DNA of 51,899 nucleotides from an uncultured Flavobacteriaceae bacterium. GTDB taxonomy: Bacteria; Bacteroidota; Bacteroidia; Flavobacteriales; Flavobacteriaceae. Position numbers and translations under genes: made by a program. The DNA lies in the NCBI GenBank assembly GCA_937924845.1, contig CALDUQ010000025.1, positions 1-51,899 of the forward strand, read 5' to 3'. Of the stretch, positions 15,505-22,935 are shown piece by piece (positions within the stretch are counted from its first letter, which is position 1; every line of letters starts with the position of its first letter). The notes under the pieces are model-generated. The model made no database searches and had not been told where the DNA came from. It saw only the letters and a program-made list of their open reading frames with translations.

Positions 15505-15981
15505 ATGATGAAGTGTATTGCTTTTTTATTGATATTAGGTGTTGTTAGTTGTAGTAAATACGACTACAAAAAAGTGTCACCGCAAGAAATTGTTAGCAGC
15601 GAATTAAAAGCTTTAAATTGGACAGAGGTTGATGAATATCCAAATTTTAAAAGTTGTGCTCAGCTTAATTTAAAAAGTGAGCGAAAGCAGTGTTTTAGTA
15701 CAACCTTAAGTAATCGTATATCAACGTATTTGTCTAGTAAAAATCTTAGAGTTACAAAAGTAGTAAGTGATACAGTAATTGCATCATTATTAATATCAAA
15801 TAATGGAACTGTTAGTTTAGATAGTTTAAAAGTTACTCCTTTGTTTAGGCAACAAGTGCCTGCTATTGATAGCTTGGTAAATCATGTAATACGTGATATG
15901 CCAACACTGCTTCCTGCAATTAAACGTGGGCAAAAAGTTACTTCAGTTATACAATTGCCTATAGTTATCAGTGCAAAATAG
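15505..15981 (+). CDS. Lipoprotein with TonB C-terminal-like domain
   Basis: A protein of 158 residues. Its signal peptide ends in a lipobox-like LGVVSC, so it is a probable lipoprotein with Cys16 or Cys17 acylated, depending on which of two adjacent ATGs starts it. The rest follows the same pattern as the C-terminus of the BlaR1 protein 1.5 kb upstream: VDEYPNFKSC ... RKQCFSTTLSNRISTYL, and finally LPAIKRGQKVTSVIQLPIVI, matching YPGCEN...KKQC...IAKHIANNF and MQPGKHKGVAVTVPYSLPI. The paired cysteines are kept. It is therefore read as a free-standing TonB-CTD-like lipoprotein, probably linked to the BlaR1 signalling cluster. Function unknown. Confidence 0.8.
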   Translation: MMKCIAFLLILGVVSCSKYDYKKVSPQEIVSSELKALNWTEVDEYPNFKSCAQLNLKSERKQCFSTTLSNRISTYLSSKNLRVTKVVSDTVIASLLISNNGTVSLDSLKVTPLFRQQVPAIDSLVNHVIRDMPTLLPAIKRGQKVTSVIQLPIVISAK

Positions 15982-16288
15982 TGTTTAGATATTTATAGTG
16001 CTTTAATTTGATTTGAAATATAAGTGTTATAAATTTGTTGTTTTAAAACTTAAATTAAACGTCGTTAGATTGCGGTGTTAAAAATACAAACCTTTTTTAG
16101 GTTTAAACAATGTTGTGTTGGCCCATTAGGGCAAGGTTTATGTAGTTGAACCGATGGAAAGCTTTCCTTTTCTGATTTATCAGAATCGGGATGCTTTTTT
16201 GTTTTAAGATTATTGCAAATAAATTTTAACAATTCGTTAACAAATATTGAGAGTAATACTATTATATTTACGCTATTAAATCTCAATT
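15982..16288. other. 307-bp intergenic region
   Basis: Contains small hairpins: AAACC/GGTTT around 16088-16105 and TTCTGA/TCAGAA at 16170-16185. A likely promoter for the following plus-strand gene is TTG at 16244 and TATATTTA at 16263-16270. An open minus-strand frame (16065-16286) is present, but I do not accept it as a gene. Confidence 0.5.
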
Positions 16289-16594
16289 TTGACTAAATTT
16301 ATAACCTCTTTTGTATTTACATTGTTGCTGTTGTCTGCGTTGACAGTGCCAACTATAATAGCCTTGATGGATGATAAATCTGATGATGTTATGGTGTATT
16401 TTGATGGTTCGGAAGAAGAAGAAAGTGGTAATGAAGAGTCGAAGAGTGAACAAAAAATTGAGTTTTTAAAAGAAAATCTACGCGAATTTTGTTTGATATC
16501 AATAAAATCTACGATTTTTATGGATGATCATATTTGTATGTATTGTTCTGTATTTAGGCAAATATATTCGCCACCTCCCGAAACAATAGTTTAA
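16289..16594 (+). CDS. Small exported protein upstream of sulP
   Basis: A protein of 101 residues. The frame is closed by a stop at 16277, so the start is the TTG at 16289; the first ATG (16364) would remove the signal peptide (TKFITSFVFTLLLLSALTVPTIIA). The mature part is acidic (DGSEEEESGNEESKSEQK), followed by a short Cys/His segment (DDHICMYCSVF) and a PPP near the end. Small proteins of this kind, with signal peptide, acidic middle and PPP tail, are frequent in flavobacteria without a known role. A TTG...TATATTTA promoter precedes it. It sits 102 bp before the SulP gene and may be co-expressed. Confidence 0.65.
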   Translation: MTKFITSFVFTLLLLSALTVPTIIALMDDKSDDVMVYFDGSEEEESGNEESKSEQKIEFLKENLREFCLISIKSTIFMDDHICMYCSVFRQIYSPPPETIV

Positions 16595-16657
16595 GTTTTG
16601 TTTGTATTGTACGTTTAATATAATTTGCGTGCATTACTATTACTATTATTTATTAAC

Positions 16658-16684
16658 ATCCTTAATTAAAAACGTATTAAGGAT
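16658..16684 (+). promoter_or_regulatory. Leader hairpin just before sulP
   Basis: ATCCTTAAT (16658-16666) pairs perfectly with ATTAAGGAT (16676-16684) around a 9-nt loop, ending 12 nt before the sulP ATG. There is no T-run, so a terminator is unlikely. Placed over the ribosome landing site, it could affect translation initiation or mark an RNA processing point. Confidence 0.4.
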
Positions 16685-16696
16685 AAAATTTTCATT

Positions 16697-18280
16697 ATGT
16701 TTAAATATTTAAAAAATGACTTGCCAGCGAGTATAGTCGTATTTTTTGTTGCATTACCCTTATGTTTGGGTATAGCATTAGCTAGTGGTGCGCCACTATT
16801 TTCAGGACTAATTGCAGGTATCGTTGGTGGTATTGTAGTAGGTGCATTAAGTGGATCTAAAATTGGAGTAAGCGGACCAGCAGCTGGTTTGGCTGCTATA
16901 GTACTAACCGCAATAACTTCTTTAGGTTATGAAAACTTTTTAGTTGCTGTTGTTTTAGCAGGTGTTATACAGCTTTTATTTGGTGCCTTACGATTAGGGA
17001 TTATTGGTTACTTTTTTCCGTCTTCTGTTATTAAAGGCATGTTAACAGGTATCGGTATTATTATTATACTTAAGCAAATTGGTTTTTTCTTTGGTATGAA
17101 AAAAGGAATTAAAGGCGATATCGATTTTCTTAATGTTGAATGGAATAATTTATTGTCAGGTTTATTAAATGATATTAATTCATTATTAAGTGGAAATATA
17201 AGTTTAGGGGCTACTTTTATTGGTGTTGCTTCCATAGCAATCTTACTTTTATGGTCTAATGTGCTTTCTGAAAAAGGAAAAATATTTCAGTTAGTACAAG
17301 GGCCACTGGTAGTTGTTGTTCTTGGAATTGTGTTTTATAAATTAACCAAGGGCGGCGCTTTAGAAATCAATCAGCTAGTTGAGGTACCAAGTAGTTTTGA
17401 CGACATAAAAATGCAAATGCGATTCCCAAATTTTTCTGCAATAGGACTTATGGAAGTGTGGATTACAGCGTTTACTATGGCTCTTGTAGCTTCACTTGAA
17501 ACCTTATTGTGTGTAGAAGCTACAGACAAATTAGATCCACATAAAAATGTAACACCAACCAATAGAGAGTTATTTGCTCAAGGTGCAGGAAACTTAGTTT
17601 CAGGTTTAATTGGAGGATTACCGATTACTCAAGTAATTGTAAGAAGTTCTGCTAATATTCAATCGGGTGGACGTTCTAAAATGTCAGCTATAATACATGG
17701 TTTCTTTTTAATTATTTCGGTATTACTTATTCCTGTTTTGCTTAATCAAATTCCGTTAGCCGTTTTGGCAGCTATATTGTTTATTGTTGGTTTTAAATTA
17801 GCAAAACCGTCAACTTTTAAAACTATGTTTAGTTTAGGTTGGAAGCAATGGCTACCGTTCATGGCAACAGTTTTGCCTATGGTTATAACTGGCGATTTAT
17901 TATTAGGTATAGGTTTGGGTCTTGCTGTTGGTATTGTAGTTATTTTACTTAAGAGTTATCAAAACTCACACTTTTTACATAAAGAAGGTGAGGCTACAAA
18001 TGATGGGAAAATAAAGATGACACTTGCCGAAGAAGTAACATTTTTTAATAAAGGTGCTATTTTAAATGAATTAGACAATCTTCCTGAAAACTCTAGTTTA
18101 GAGTTAGATGTAACAAAAACTAGATTTTTAGATCATGACATTATTGAAATTCTTGAAGATTTTGCATTTAAGGCAAAAAACAGAAACATAAATATTAAAT
18201 TGATATCTGAAAGAGGTGATATTGATAACCCTGATAGTTATATCGAATTTTTTAAACTAAGAGAAAAAACAACAGCATAA
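16697..18280 (+). CDS. SulP family anion (bicarbonate) transporter
   Basis: A protein of 527 residues. SulP/SLC26 core: DLPASIVVFFVALPLCLGIALASGAPLFSGLIAGIVGG at the N-terminus with the SGPAAGLAA motif, about 12-14 membrane segments to residue ~425, and the NRELFAQGAGNLVSGLIGGLPIT segment. The cytoplasmic C-terminus (~440-525) is a STAS domain (NNLPENSSLELDVTKTRFLDHDIIEILEDF). The carbonic anhydrase gene 17 bp downstream implies bicarbonate as the physiological substrate, by analogy with BicA-type SulP proteins; sulfate cannot be excluded from sequence alone. Confidence 0.95.
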   Translation: MFKYLKNDLPASIVVFFVALPLCLGIALASGAPLFSGLIAGIVGGIVVGALSGSKIGVSGPAAGLAAIVLTAITSLGYENFLVAVVLAGVIQLLFGALRLGIIGYFFPSSVIKGMLTGIGIIIILKQIGFFFGMKKGIKGDIDFLNVEWNNLLSGLLNDINSLLSGNISLGATFIGVASIAILLLWSNVLSEKGKIFQLVQGPLVVVVLGIVFYKLTKGGALEINQLVEVPSSFDDIKMQMRFPNFSAIGLMEVWITAFTMALVASLETLLCVEATDKLDPHKNVTPTNRELFAQGAGNLVSGLIGGLPITQVIVRSSANIQSGGRSKMSAIIHGFFLIISVLLIPVLLNQIPLAVLAAILFIVGFKLAKPSTFKTMFSLGWKQWLPFMATVLPMVITGDLLLGIGLGLAVGIVVILLKSYQNSHFLHKEGEATNDGKIKMTLAEEVTFFNKGAILNELDNLPENSSLELDVTKTRFLDHDIIEILEDFAFKAKNRNINIKLISERGDIDNPDSYIEFFKLREKTTA

Positions 18281-18297
18281 ACTTAAATTTATAAAAT

Positions 18298-18924
18298 ATG
18301 AAAGCACTTACTAAAGAGACACAAGCCGAAATTACGCCAGCAAGCGCATTACATTTATTAAAAGAAGGAAATTTAAGATTTCAAGAAGCAAAACAAGCTA
18401 ACAGAAATTTAAACGAGCAAGTTAAAGCTACAAGCACCGGGCAGTACCCATTTGCTACAATTTTACATTGTATAGACTCTCGCGTTTCTGCCGAGCTTAT
18501 TTTTGATCAAGGTATTGGCGATGTTTTTAGTGTTAGAATTGCAGGTAACTTTATAAATCAAGATATACTTGGTAGCATGGAGTTTGCTTCCAAACTTGCA
18601 GGAACAAAAATTATTGTTGTGTTAGGCCATACAGCATGTGGTGCTGTAAAAGGCGCTTGCGATAATGCTGAATTAGGAAATTTAACAAGCATGCTAGAAA
18701 AAATTAAACCAGCTGTAAACGCTGTTGCCGAGCCTGCGGATCAAAGCCAAAGAAATTCGGGTAATATTGATTTTGTAAACGAAGTTGCTAAAAAAAATGT
18801 TGAACTATCAATACAACGTATTATGGACGAAAGCAGCGTACTTGCCGATATGAAAAATAATGGCGAAATTGATATTGTTGGTGGTATGTATGATATTAAA
18901 ACAGGTGCAGTAAACTTTTATTAA
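18298..18924 (+). CDS. Beta-class carbonic anhydrase
   Basis: A protein of 208 residues. It interconverts CO2 and bicarbonate using one zinc. Zinc ligands and the Asp-Arg dyad are in place: C58-I-D60-S-R62 in LHCIDSRVSAELIFDQGIGD, and H111-T-A-C114 in VLGHTACGAVKG. No signal peptide is seen, so it acts in the cytoplasm. It lies in the same operon as the SulP transporter (17 bp upstream) and the DUF2490 gene (12 bp downstream), forming a bicarbonate supply module likely feeding anaplerotic carboxylation and biosynthesis. Confidence 0.96.
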   Translation: MKALTKETQAEITPASALHLLKEGNLRFQEAKQANRNLNEQVKATSTGQYPFATILHCIDSRVSAELIFDQGIGDVFSVRIAGNFINQDILGSMEFASKLAGTKIIVVLGHTACGAVKGACDNAELGNLTSMLEKIKPAVNAVAEPADQSQRNSGNIDFVNEVAKKNVELSIQRIMDESSVLADMKNNGEIDIVGGMYDIKTGAVNFY

Positions 18925-18936
18925 TCAAAAAGATAA

Positions 18937-19626
18937 ATGAAAAGCACAAATTTAATAGGGGCAATATTAGCAGTAATGTTAATATTGCCTTTTTCTAAAA
19001 TAGAAGCGCAAGACAGCGATTTTGGAAACTGGTTAATTTACATTGGTAATAAAAAGCTAAATAAAGGCTGGAATATACATAACGAGGTACAATACAGAAA
19101 TTATAATGCCATTGGCGATTTAGAGCAATTATTATTGCGTACAGGTGTTGGGTATAATCTTACCGAAAACAACAATAATGTTTTACTAGGATACGGTTAT
19201 ATTTTATCAAGAAATTATTTAAGGAATACAGATGAAACAATTGATGTCAATGAACACCGTATTTTTCAGCAATATACAACCAATCAAAGCGTATTAGGTG
19301 TGGGTATAACACACCGTTACCGATTTGAAGAGCGTTTTGTTGAAGACGAATTTAAATTTAGATTCAGATATTTTTTAAGCCTTAAAATGCCCTTAGGAAA
19401 AAAAGCATTGGATGAAAATGAAGTTGATAAGCGAAAATTTTATCTATCGGCCTACAATGAAATATTTTTAAACTCCGAAACTACTGTGTTTGATCGCAAT
19501 CGCGTATATGGTGGGTTAGGCTATAATTTAAGTAAAAATGTGAGGATTGAAGCGGGCTATATGAATCAGTTTTTTGAAAACTCTAGCCTAGATCAATTTA
19601 ATATGATTGCTTTTGTAACCTTTTAA
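18937..19626 (+). CDS. DUF2490 outer-membrane protein
   Basis: A protein of 229 residues with a signal peptide (~24 residues, ending IEA-Q). The mature part starts DSDFGNWLIYIGNKKLNKGWNIHNEVQYRNYN and continues with alternating beta-strands rich in Tyr and Arg (HRIFQQYTTNQ, GITHRYRFEERF, KFRFRYFLSLKMPLG), ending in FNMIAFVTF with a terminal Phe typical of outer-membrane barrels. This matches DUF2490. Its position as third gene after SulP and carbonic anhydrase suggests a pore or envelope function tied to bicarbonate uptake, but no substrate is known. Confidence 0.88.
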   Translation: MKSTNLIGAILAVMLILPFSKIEAQDSDFGNWLIYIGNKKLNKGWNIHNEVQYRNYNAIGDLEQLLLRTGVGYNLTENNNNVLLGYGYILSRNYLRNTDETIDVNEHRIFQQYTTNQSVLGVGITHRYRFEERFVEDEFKFRFRYFLSLKMPLGKKALDENEVDKRKFYLSAYNEIFLNSETTVFDRNRVYGGLGYNLSKNVRIEAGYMNQFFENSSLDQFNMIAFVTF

Positions 19627-19665
19627 TTTAATGAGCTTGCCTAACGTTGGTTTATGATTTATTGA

Positions 19666-19679
19666 CCTGCATACGCAGG
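19666..19679. repeat. REP-like palindrome, copy 4
   Basis: CCTGC-ATAC-GCAGG followed by AATGAAAC; a shorter version of the REP core, 40 bp after the DUF2490 stop. Confidence 0.7.
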
Positions 19680-19741
19680 AATGAAACTAGTGTTAATCGT
19701 CAAGTGTCAATAAAATATAGTTTTCACTCACTGCTGTACTG

Positions 19742-19810
19742 TCATTACTTCGAAAATAGCGAATCTATTACAGTTTATTTAGCATAGATTCCTGCGTACG
19801 CAGGAATAAC
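19742..19810. repeat. Head-to-head REP pair (BIME-like)
   Basis: A degenerate copy, TCATTACTTCGAAAATAGCG then AATCTA (19742-19767), faces a perfect inverted copy, TAGATTCCTGC-GTAC-GCAGGAAT (core 19788-19807), across a short spacer. GAATCTA and TAGATTC can also pair with each other, so the pair can form one larger structure. This is the arrangement of bacterial interspersed mosaic elements. Confidence 0.7.
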
Positions 19811-19820
19811 AAAAAAAACA

Positions 19821-19863
19821 TATCTTTGTATATCAAACAGCTTATTTTATAAGCTGTTTTTTT
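19821..19863 (+). terminator. Promoter-like TATCTTTG followed at once by hairpin and T-run
   Basis: An 11-bp stem (AAACAGCTTAT 19835-19845 with ATAAGCTGTTT 19849-19859) and a T-run to 19863 form a good terminator. TATCTTTG (19821-19828) fits the -7 consensus and would place the start site at about 19835, the first base of the hairpin. It may end upstream transcription, or form a very short terminated leader RNA ahead of the DUF3108 gene. Confidence 0.65.
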
Positions 19864-19919
19864 GGAATAAAATTTGATTCATAACAACATGTATCTATAA
19901 ATTTTATAACAGCAAAGCA

Positions 19920-20699
19920 ATGAAAAACAAAAACATCTTTTTAATCATCTTATGCGTCGTTCAAATGATGTCAGCACAACAAAACAAGGCTTTTCAGGAT
20001 GGCGAATGGTTTAAGTTTAAGATGAGTTATAGTAATTTTTTAAAGGCCGGTGAAGCAACGCTCGAAGTTAAAGACGAAATGCTAAACGGTAAATCGGTTT
20101 ATCATGTTATAGGTAATGGTTGGACTACGGGTATGGTAAATTGGTTTTTTCCTGTTAAAGATTTGTATGAAAGCTATTTTGATAAAATTACAAATAAGCC
20201 TTATAAATTTATAAGAAAAATAAATGAAGGCGGACATACTAAAGATATCGTAATTGATTTTGATCATGCCAGCTTAAAAGCACACATTAATAATAAAAAG
20301 TATAACAAAAAAACCGAAGTTACATTTCTTGAAAACGCTCAAGATATGATTTCTGCCTTTTATTACCTTCGGAACACTTATGACACCAAAACAATTAAAA
20401 TTGGAGAAGAAAAAAGCTTTGTAATGTTTTTTGATGCCGAAAACTTTAATTTTAAATTAAAATTTTTAGGCTATGACACTATAGAAACAAAATTTGGTAA
20501 GGTCAAATGTCTTAAATTTAGACCCTCAGTATTAGCAGGTCGTGTGTTTAAAGAAAAAGAAAGTTTAACACTTTGGGTAAGCCATGATGATAATAAAATG
20601 CCACTGCGATTAAAAGCAAACTTAGCTGTTGGTTCAATGCGTGCCGATTTGATAGAGTTTAAAGGCTTAAAACACCCTTTTAAAGTAGAATTGGATTAA
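19920..20699 (+). CDS. DUF3108 domain protein
   Basis: A protein of 259 residues with a signal peptide (ILCVVQMMSA-Q). The mature part begins FQDGEWFKFKMSYSNFLKAGEATLEV and contains VIGNGWTTGMVNWFFPVKDLYESYFD, DMISAFYYLRN and KESLTLWVSHDDNKMPLRLKANLAVGSMRADLIEF, the recurring pattern of DUF3108 proteins of Bacteroidetes and Proteobacteria (~230-260 residues). The fold is predicted as a periplasmic beta-barrel-like sheet; the function is unknown. Tryptophan dioxygenase follows after 9 bp and is probably in the same transcript. Confidence 0.9.
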   Translation: MKNKNIFLIILCVVQMMSAQQNKAFQDGEWFKFKMSYSNFLKAGEATLEVKDEMLNGKSVYHVIGNGWTTGMVNWFFPVKDLYESYFDKITNKPYKFIRKINEGGHTKDIVIDFDHASLKAHINNKKYNKKTEVTFLENAQDMISAFYYLRNTYDTKTIKIGEEKSFVMFFDAENFNFKLKFLGYDTIETKFGKVKCLKFRPSVLAGRVFKEKESLTLWVSHDDNKMPLRLKANLAVGSMRADLIEFKGLKHPFKVELD

Positions 20700-20708
20700 A
20701 TAATAAAT

Positions 20709-21641
20709 ATGTCAGATCAAAATAACAACGCTACATTGCTACAAGATATACAAAAAAAATATGCGTTACTTGACCAAGATGCTGAAACGCATCTAGAAGG
20801 GTTATTGCATAGTAAGCCTATTAATTATTGGGATTATGTGCAAACCGATGCGTTGTTAAGTTTACAAAATCAGCGTACCGTTTTGCCCGACGAAATGGTG
20901 TTTATAATGTATCATCAAGTAAACGAGCTGTTGTTTAAAATGATATTGTGGGAAATAGATCAAGTAGCTCATAAAAAAGATATTTGTGCAGTATTTTTTT
21001 CGGATAAAATGATGCGAATTAGCCGTTATTTTGACATGCTTACCTCATCATTTACCATCATGAAAGACGGGATGGATGTTGATCAATATAATAAGTTTAG
21101 AGCAACATTAACACCAGCAAGCGGATTTCAAAGTGCACAGTATCGAAAAATTGAATTTGCATCTACCGAGTTAATTAACCTAATCGACAATAGGTTTAGA
21201 GATACAATTGATAGAAACACTGATTATGAGCATGCTTTTGAACATTTATATTGGCAAGCGGCTGGTAAAAATTATAAAACGGGCAAAAAATCTTACACAC
21301 TTACCGATTTTGAAAATAGGTATAAAGATGAGTTTATAAGATTTACTAAATTTTATAATACACATAATTTATGGACTATTTTTAAGAGTTTGCCCAAAGC
21401 TGTAAAAGAAAACCAAAAACTTATTGATGCCATGCGTCATTATGATTATACTGTAAATATAAAATGGGTTATGGCGCATTATAATACCGCAAATCATTAC
21501 TTAAATATTGGTGGAGAAACAGCCGAAGCTACTGGTGGTAGCGAATGGGTTAAGTACATGCATCCTAAATATCAAAGACGAATATTTTTTCCAGAATTAT
21601 GGACAACAAAAGAATTAGAAGAATGGGGAGAAAACGCTTAG
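20709..21641 (+). CDS. Tryptophan 2,3-dioxygenase family protein
   Basis: A protein of 310 residues, without signal peptide. Haem-dependent dioxygenase opening the indole ring of L-tryptophan to N-formylkynurenine, first step of the kynurenine route. Family marks: DEMVFIMYHQVNELLFKMILWEIDQ (the substrate-site helix), SGFQSAQYRKIEF, a candidate haem-ligand His in KWVMAHYNTANHYL, and the ATGGSEWVKYMHP loop near the C-terminus. Flavobacterial members of this length are known. No kynureninase or formamidase gene is adjacent. The downstream M23 gene overlaps its 3' end by 19 bp. Confidence 0.92.
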   Translation: MSDQNNNATLLQDIQKKYALLDQDAETHLEGLLHSKPINYWDYVQTDALLSLQNQRTVLPDEMVFIMYHQVNELLFKMILWEIDQVAHKKDICAVFFSDKMMRISRYFDMLTSSFTIMKDGMDVDQYNKFRATLTPASGFQSAQYRKIEFASTELINLIDNRFRDTIDRNTDYEHAFEHLYWQAAGKNYKTGKKSYTLTDFENRYKDEFIRFTKFYNTHNLWTIFKSLPKAVKENQKLIDAMRHYDYTVNIKWVMAHYNTANHYLNIGGETAEATGGSEWVKYMHPKYQRRIFFPELWTTKELEEWGENA

Positions 21642-22915
21642 TAGCAGCGCTACTTATTGCAATTACGTTTGCGTGTAATAAAACACAAAATGCAGTAGTT
21701 GTTGAAAGTAAAAATGTAGTTGAAAAAGTAATTAAACCGAAAATTGAATTTGGGTTTAATTTAAATGACTATACTGTTGTGCGGGATACGGTAAAAAAAG
21801 GCGATAGCTTTGGCCAAATTCTAGAAAAAAACAATATAGGCTATCCGCAAATTTTTAACATTGCTAATAAGGCAAAAGATAGTTTTGATATTCGAAAAAT
21901 AAATGTTGGTAAGCCTTATGCATTGCTTTGCTCAAAGGATTCACTTCAAAAACCACTTAAATTTATTTATCAAAAAAGTAAAGAAAACTATGCGGTTGTA
22001 AGTTTACAAGATTCAATTTATGCGTATAATGCTAAAAAACCTGTTACATATGTAGAGCGTGTTGCGACAGGAGTTATTGAAAATAATATTTCTGAAACAC
22101 TCGATAAGCAAGGTATAAGTGTTGTTTTGGCCTATAAGTTGGCTGATAATATTTTTGCTTGGACTATTGATTTTAGGCGCTTGCAAAAAGGTGATCGTTT
22201 TAAAGTTATTTATGAAGATAAATATATAGATGATACCTTGTACGCTGGTGTTAGTAACGTCAAAGCTGCTTTTTTTGAACATCGCAATAAGCCGTTTTAT
22301 GCATTTTCATTTATGACTGATAGCGTAAATAATAAAGAAGAATACTTTAATGAAGCGGCTAAAAATTTACGCCGAGCGTTTTTAAAAGCACCTGTTCAAT
22401 TTAGCCGAATTTCGTCAAGATATAATTTAAAACGACGTATAGCGCATTATGGTTATAAGGTAAAACCACATCGTGGCACCGATTTTGCTGCGGCTAACGG
22501 TACGCCAATTATGGCAACTTCCAACGGCACAATTACCAAATCGGCTTACACAAAAGGTAATGGTAAATATGTTAAAATTAGACATAATGCCACCTACGAA
22601 ACGCAATATTTACACATGTCAAAGCGCGCAGTAAAGGTTGGGCAATATGTTAAACAGGGCGATGTTATTGGTTATGTAGGTAATACGGGTAGCTCGTCGG
22701 GCAATCACGTATGTTATCGTTTTTGGAAAAACGGAAAGCAAGTAGATCCATTTGCTTTAAAATTACCAGCAGCCGAGTCTATTATTGATACCTTAAAACC
22801 GCAATATTTAGAGTTTATTAAGCCAATTAAAAAGCGATTAGATTCGATAAAAATTAAAGGTAGTGAGCCATTAATTAATTTGGTAGAAACTGATTCTCTT
22901 GTAGCTAAACTGTAA
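21623..22915 (+). CDS. M23 family peptidoglycan endopeptidase lipoprotein
   Basis: A protein of 430 residues from the ATG at 21623. This start is preferred to the ATG at 21599 because the following residues form a lipoprotein signal (RKRLVAALLIAITFAC). Residues ~25-290 include a LysM/opacity-like region (DTVKKGDSFGQILEKNNI). The C-terminal M23 (LytM) domain has YGYKVKPHRGTDFAAANGTPIMATSNG (zinc His and Asp), YLHMSKRAVKVGQYV and GNTGSSSGNHVCYRFWKNG. The usual H-x-H is present as NHVCYRF, where the second ligand appears to be C rather than H (typically H-L-H-F/Y), so activity should be judged with caution. Likely a cell-wall hydrolase or regulator. Confidence 0.9.
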   Translation: MGRKRLVAALLIAITFACNKTQNAVVVESKNVVEKVIKPKIEFGFNLNDYTVVRDTVKKGDSFGQILEKNNIGYPQIFNIANKAKDSFDIRKINVGKPYALLCSKDSLQKPLKFIYQKSKENYAVVSLQDSIYAYNAKKPVTYVERVATGVIENNISETLDKQGISVVLAYKLADNIFAWTIDFRRLQKGDRFKVIYEDKYIDDTLYAGVSNVKAAFFEHRNKPFYAFSFMTDSVNNKEEYFNEAAKNLRRAFLKAPVQFSRISSRYNLKRRIAHYGYKVKPHRGTDFAAANGTPIMATSNGTITKSAYTKGNGKYVKIRHNATYETQYLHMSKRAVKVGQYVKQGDVIGYVGNTGSSSGNHVCYRFWKNGKQVDPFALKLPAAESIIDTLKPQYLEFIKPIKKRLDSIKIKGSEPLINLVETDSLVAKL

Positions 22916-22935
22916 CAAAAACTTAAAATCATTTT

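Noticed and set aside
16065-16286. Minus-strand 73-residue frame with N-terminal hydrophobic segment and a Cys-rich end
   Set aside because: Its start lies 3 bp from the start of the plus-strand exported protein and on top of that gene's promoter. No promoter of its own could be placed, and no family is recognised. It cannot be excluded entirely.
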